Shown here: positions 5,100 to 5,671 of the stretch, in pieces
Position numbering within the stretch: the first letter of the stretch is position 1
Layout of the letters: each line of letters begins with the position of its first letter
Assembly: GCA_005889395.1 (NCBI GenBank)
Contig: VBFX01000303.1
Span: forward strand, 1 to 5,671
Length of the DNA stretch: 5,671 bases
Origin: Chloroflexota bacterium
GTDB lineage: Bacteria > Chloroflexota > Dormibacteria > CF-121
Direction: 5' to 3'
The notes under the pieces: generated by a model
Told to the model about the DNA's origin: nothing
What the model saw: the letters and a program-made list of their open reading frames with translations, nothing else
Databases searched by the model: none
Translations under genes and position numbers: made by a program

Positions 5100-5671
5100 A
5101 TGCATCGCTGGGGGCCGTTGGCGCTGGCGTCGCTGGTGGCAGTCCTTTTGACGTGGCGAATGGCCCCGCCGCCGCCGTGCGTCCAGTTCGCCGTCACATC
5201 GTCCGAGGAGAAATCCAGCCTCTTGGTGCAACTCTCCGGCGAGTTCGAACGCAGTCGTCCGATGGTCGGCGACCGCTGCATCGACGTCACCGTCACACGA
5301 AAGCCCTCGGGCGCCGCCGAGCAGGCGCTCGCCCGTGGATGGAACGAGGCGATCGACGGACCTCGTCCCGATGCCTGGCTTCCCGCGGCGATCACCTGGA
5401 TCCTTCTGCTAGACCACCAGCACCCCAATCTCGTCCAGTCAGACTCGCCCAGCCTGTTCCGTTCCCCGCTGGTTATCGGCATGCCGAGAGAGATGGCCAT
5501 CAAACTTGGCTGGCCCGATAAGGACGTCGGATGGGCCGACCTACTCAAATTAGCGAGCAATCAGACCGGTTGGGGCACCTACGGTCGCCCTGATTGGGGC
5601 GCCTTCCGGCTCGGCAAGACCAATCCCAACATCTCGACGTCCGGGCTGCATGCGCTGATCGCCACCTACTT
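5100..5671 (+). CDS. Membrane-anchored substrate-binding protein (SBP_bac_11 type, probably with a VWA domain beyond the window)
   Basis: 190 residues are visible and the frame is still open at the window edge. The ATG at 5100 is the first start after an in-frame TAG at 5076; only a weak AGG precedes it. Residues about 5-19 are a hydrophobic N-terminal anchor, followed by a run of four Pro and Cys27. From 28 on the text follows periplasmic-binding-protein lobes: 'FAVTSSEEKSSLL' at 30-42 (first anion-site loop), 'DAWLPAAITWI' at 91-101, 'SPLVIGMP' at 122-129, 'GWADLL' at 144-149, and 'FRLGKTNPNISTSGL' at 169-183, which is the hallmark of bacterial proteins that join a molybdate-binding-like domain to a C-terminal von Willebrand A domain. 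The VWA part is expected downstream but not seen. Cys27 and Cys60 could pair outside the cell. Cys27 is not in a proper lipobox. It diverges from the envelope cluster. Confidence 0.85.
   Translation, partial: MHRWGPLALASLVAVLLTWRMAPPPPCVQFAVTSSEEKSSLLVQLSGEFERSRPMVGDRCIDVTVTRKPSGAAEQALARGWNEAIDGPRPDAWLPAAITWILLLDHQHPNLVQSDSPSLFRSPLVIGMPREMAIKLGWPDKDVGWADLLKLASNQTGWGTYGRPDWGAFRLGKTNPNISTSGLHALIATY

Noticed and set aside
5075..5560. 161-residue minus-strand open frame opposite the substrate-binding gene
   Set aside because: The plus strand encodes a recognisable binding-protein sequence with T-N-P-N-x-S-T-S-G; the minus frame has Ser/Arg-rich text without motifs.
1..5671. RNA genes, CRISPR arrays, insertion sequences, toxin-antitoxin or phage genes
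   Set aside because: I looked for tRNA-like cloverleaf ends, regularly spaced repeats, transposase motifs and terminal inverted repeats and saw none; coding sequence fills nearly the whole window.

Overview
The window is GC-rich, densely packed bacterial chromosome: six protein-coding transcription neighbours plus one more at the edge, almost no intergenic space, and no RNA genes, insertion sequences or CRISPR. The mix of families (an AarF/UbiB kinase-like protein, a DUF4328 membrane protein, an SbsA-type Ig domain joined by a Pro/Ser/Thr linker to a propeller-like domain, and a substrate-binding protein of the type usually fused to a VWA domain) is what one sees in Chloroflexota, Dormibacterota-like and Actinomycetota genomes. 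That placement is an inference from gene content only, not from a marker gene.

Layout. Positions 1-731 (+) hold the C-terminal 242 residues of an ABC1/UbiB-family protein ending in two membrane segments. It converges on a five-gene minus-strand run, and the two opposing TAG stops share one CTAG palindrome at 728-731. In transcription order the run is: a 118-residue DUF3592-like two-span membrane protein (4936 to 4580); a 203-residue DUF4328 membrane protein (4477 to 3866); a 367-residue protein with an N-terminal multi-span DUF4234-like part and a C-terminal Mog1p/PsbP-like domain (3869 to 2766, ATGA overlap with the previous gene); a PlsC-type acyltransferase (2735 to 2043); and an exported, membrane-anchored Ig-like/propeller protein (2020 to 728). 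From 5100 (+) a divergent gene begins, encoding a membrane-anchored substrate-binding protein cut by the window edge.

Functionally the minus-strand run is a cell-envelope cluster. Four of five products have predicted membrane segments, three present domains outside the membrane, and the fifth makes or remodels phospholipids at the membrane. No known named pathway fits the set, so a joint role is inferred from spacing only.

The signals least explained by ordinary annotation are: a 44-bp diverged repeat (35/44 identical) in front of both the DUF3592-like and DUF4328 genes, in the same orientation and in frame with both genes; an alternating H-x-C-x-C-x-H-x-H strand flanked by Trp in the exported propeller protein; a perfect 6-bp hairpin sitting exactly between a Shine-Dalgarno-like GAGG and the start codon of that gene; and a promoter-like element placed so that the acyltransferase message could be leaderless. 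There is no gene-free stretch over 300 bases; the longest gap is the 163-bp divergent region at 4937-5099.
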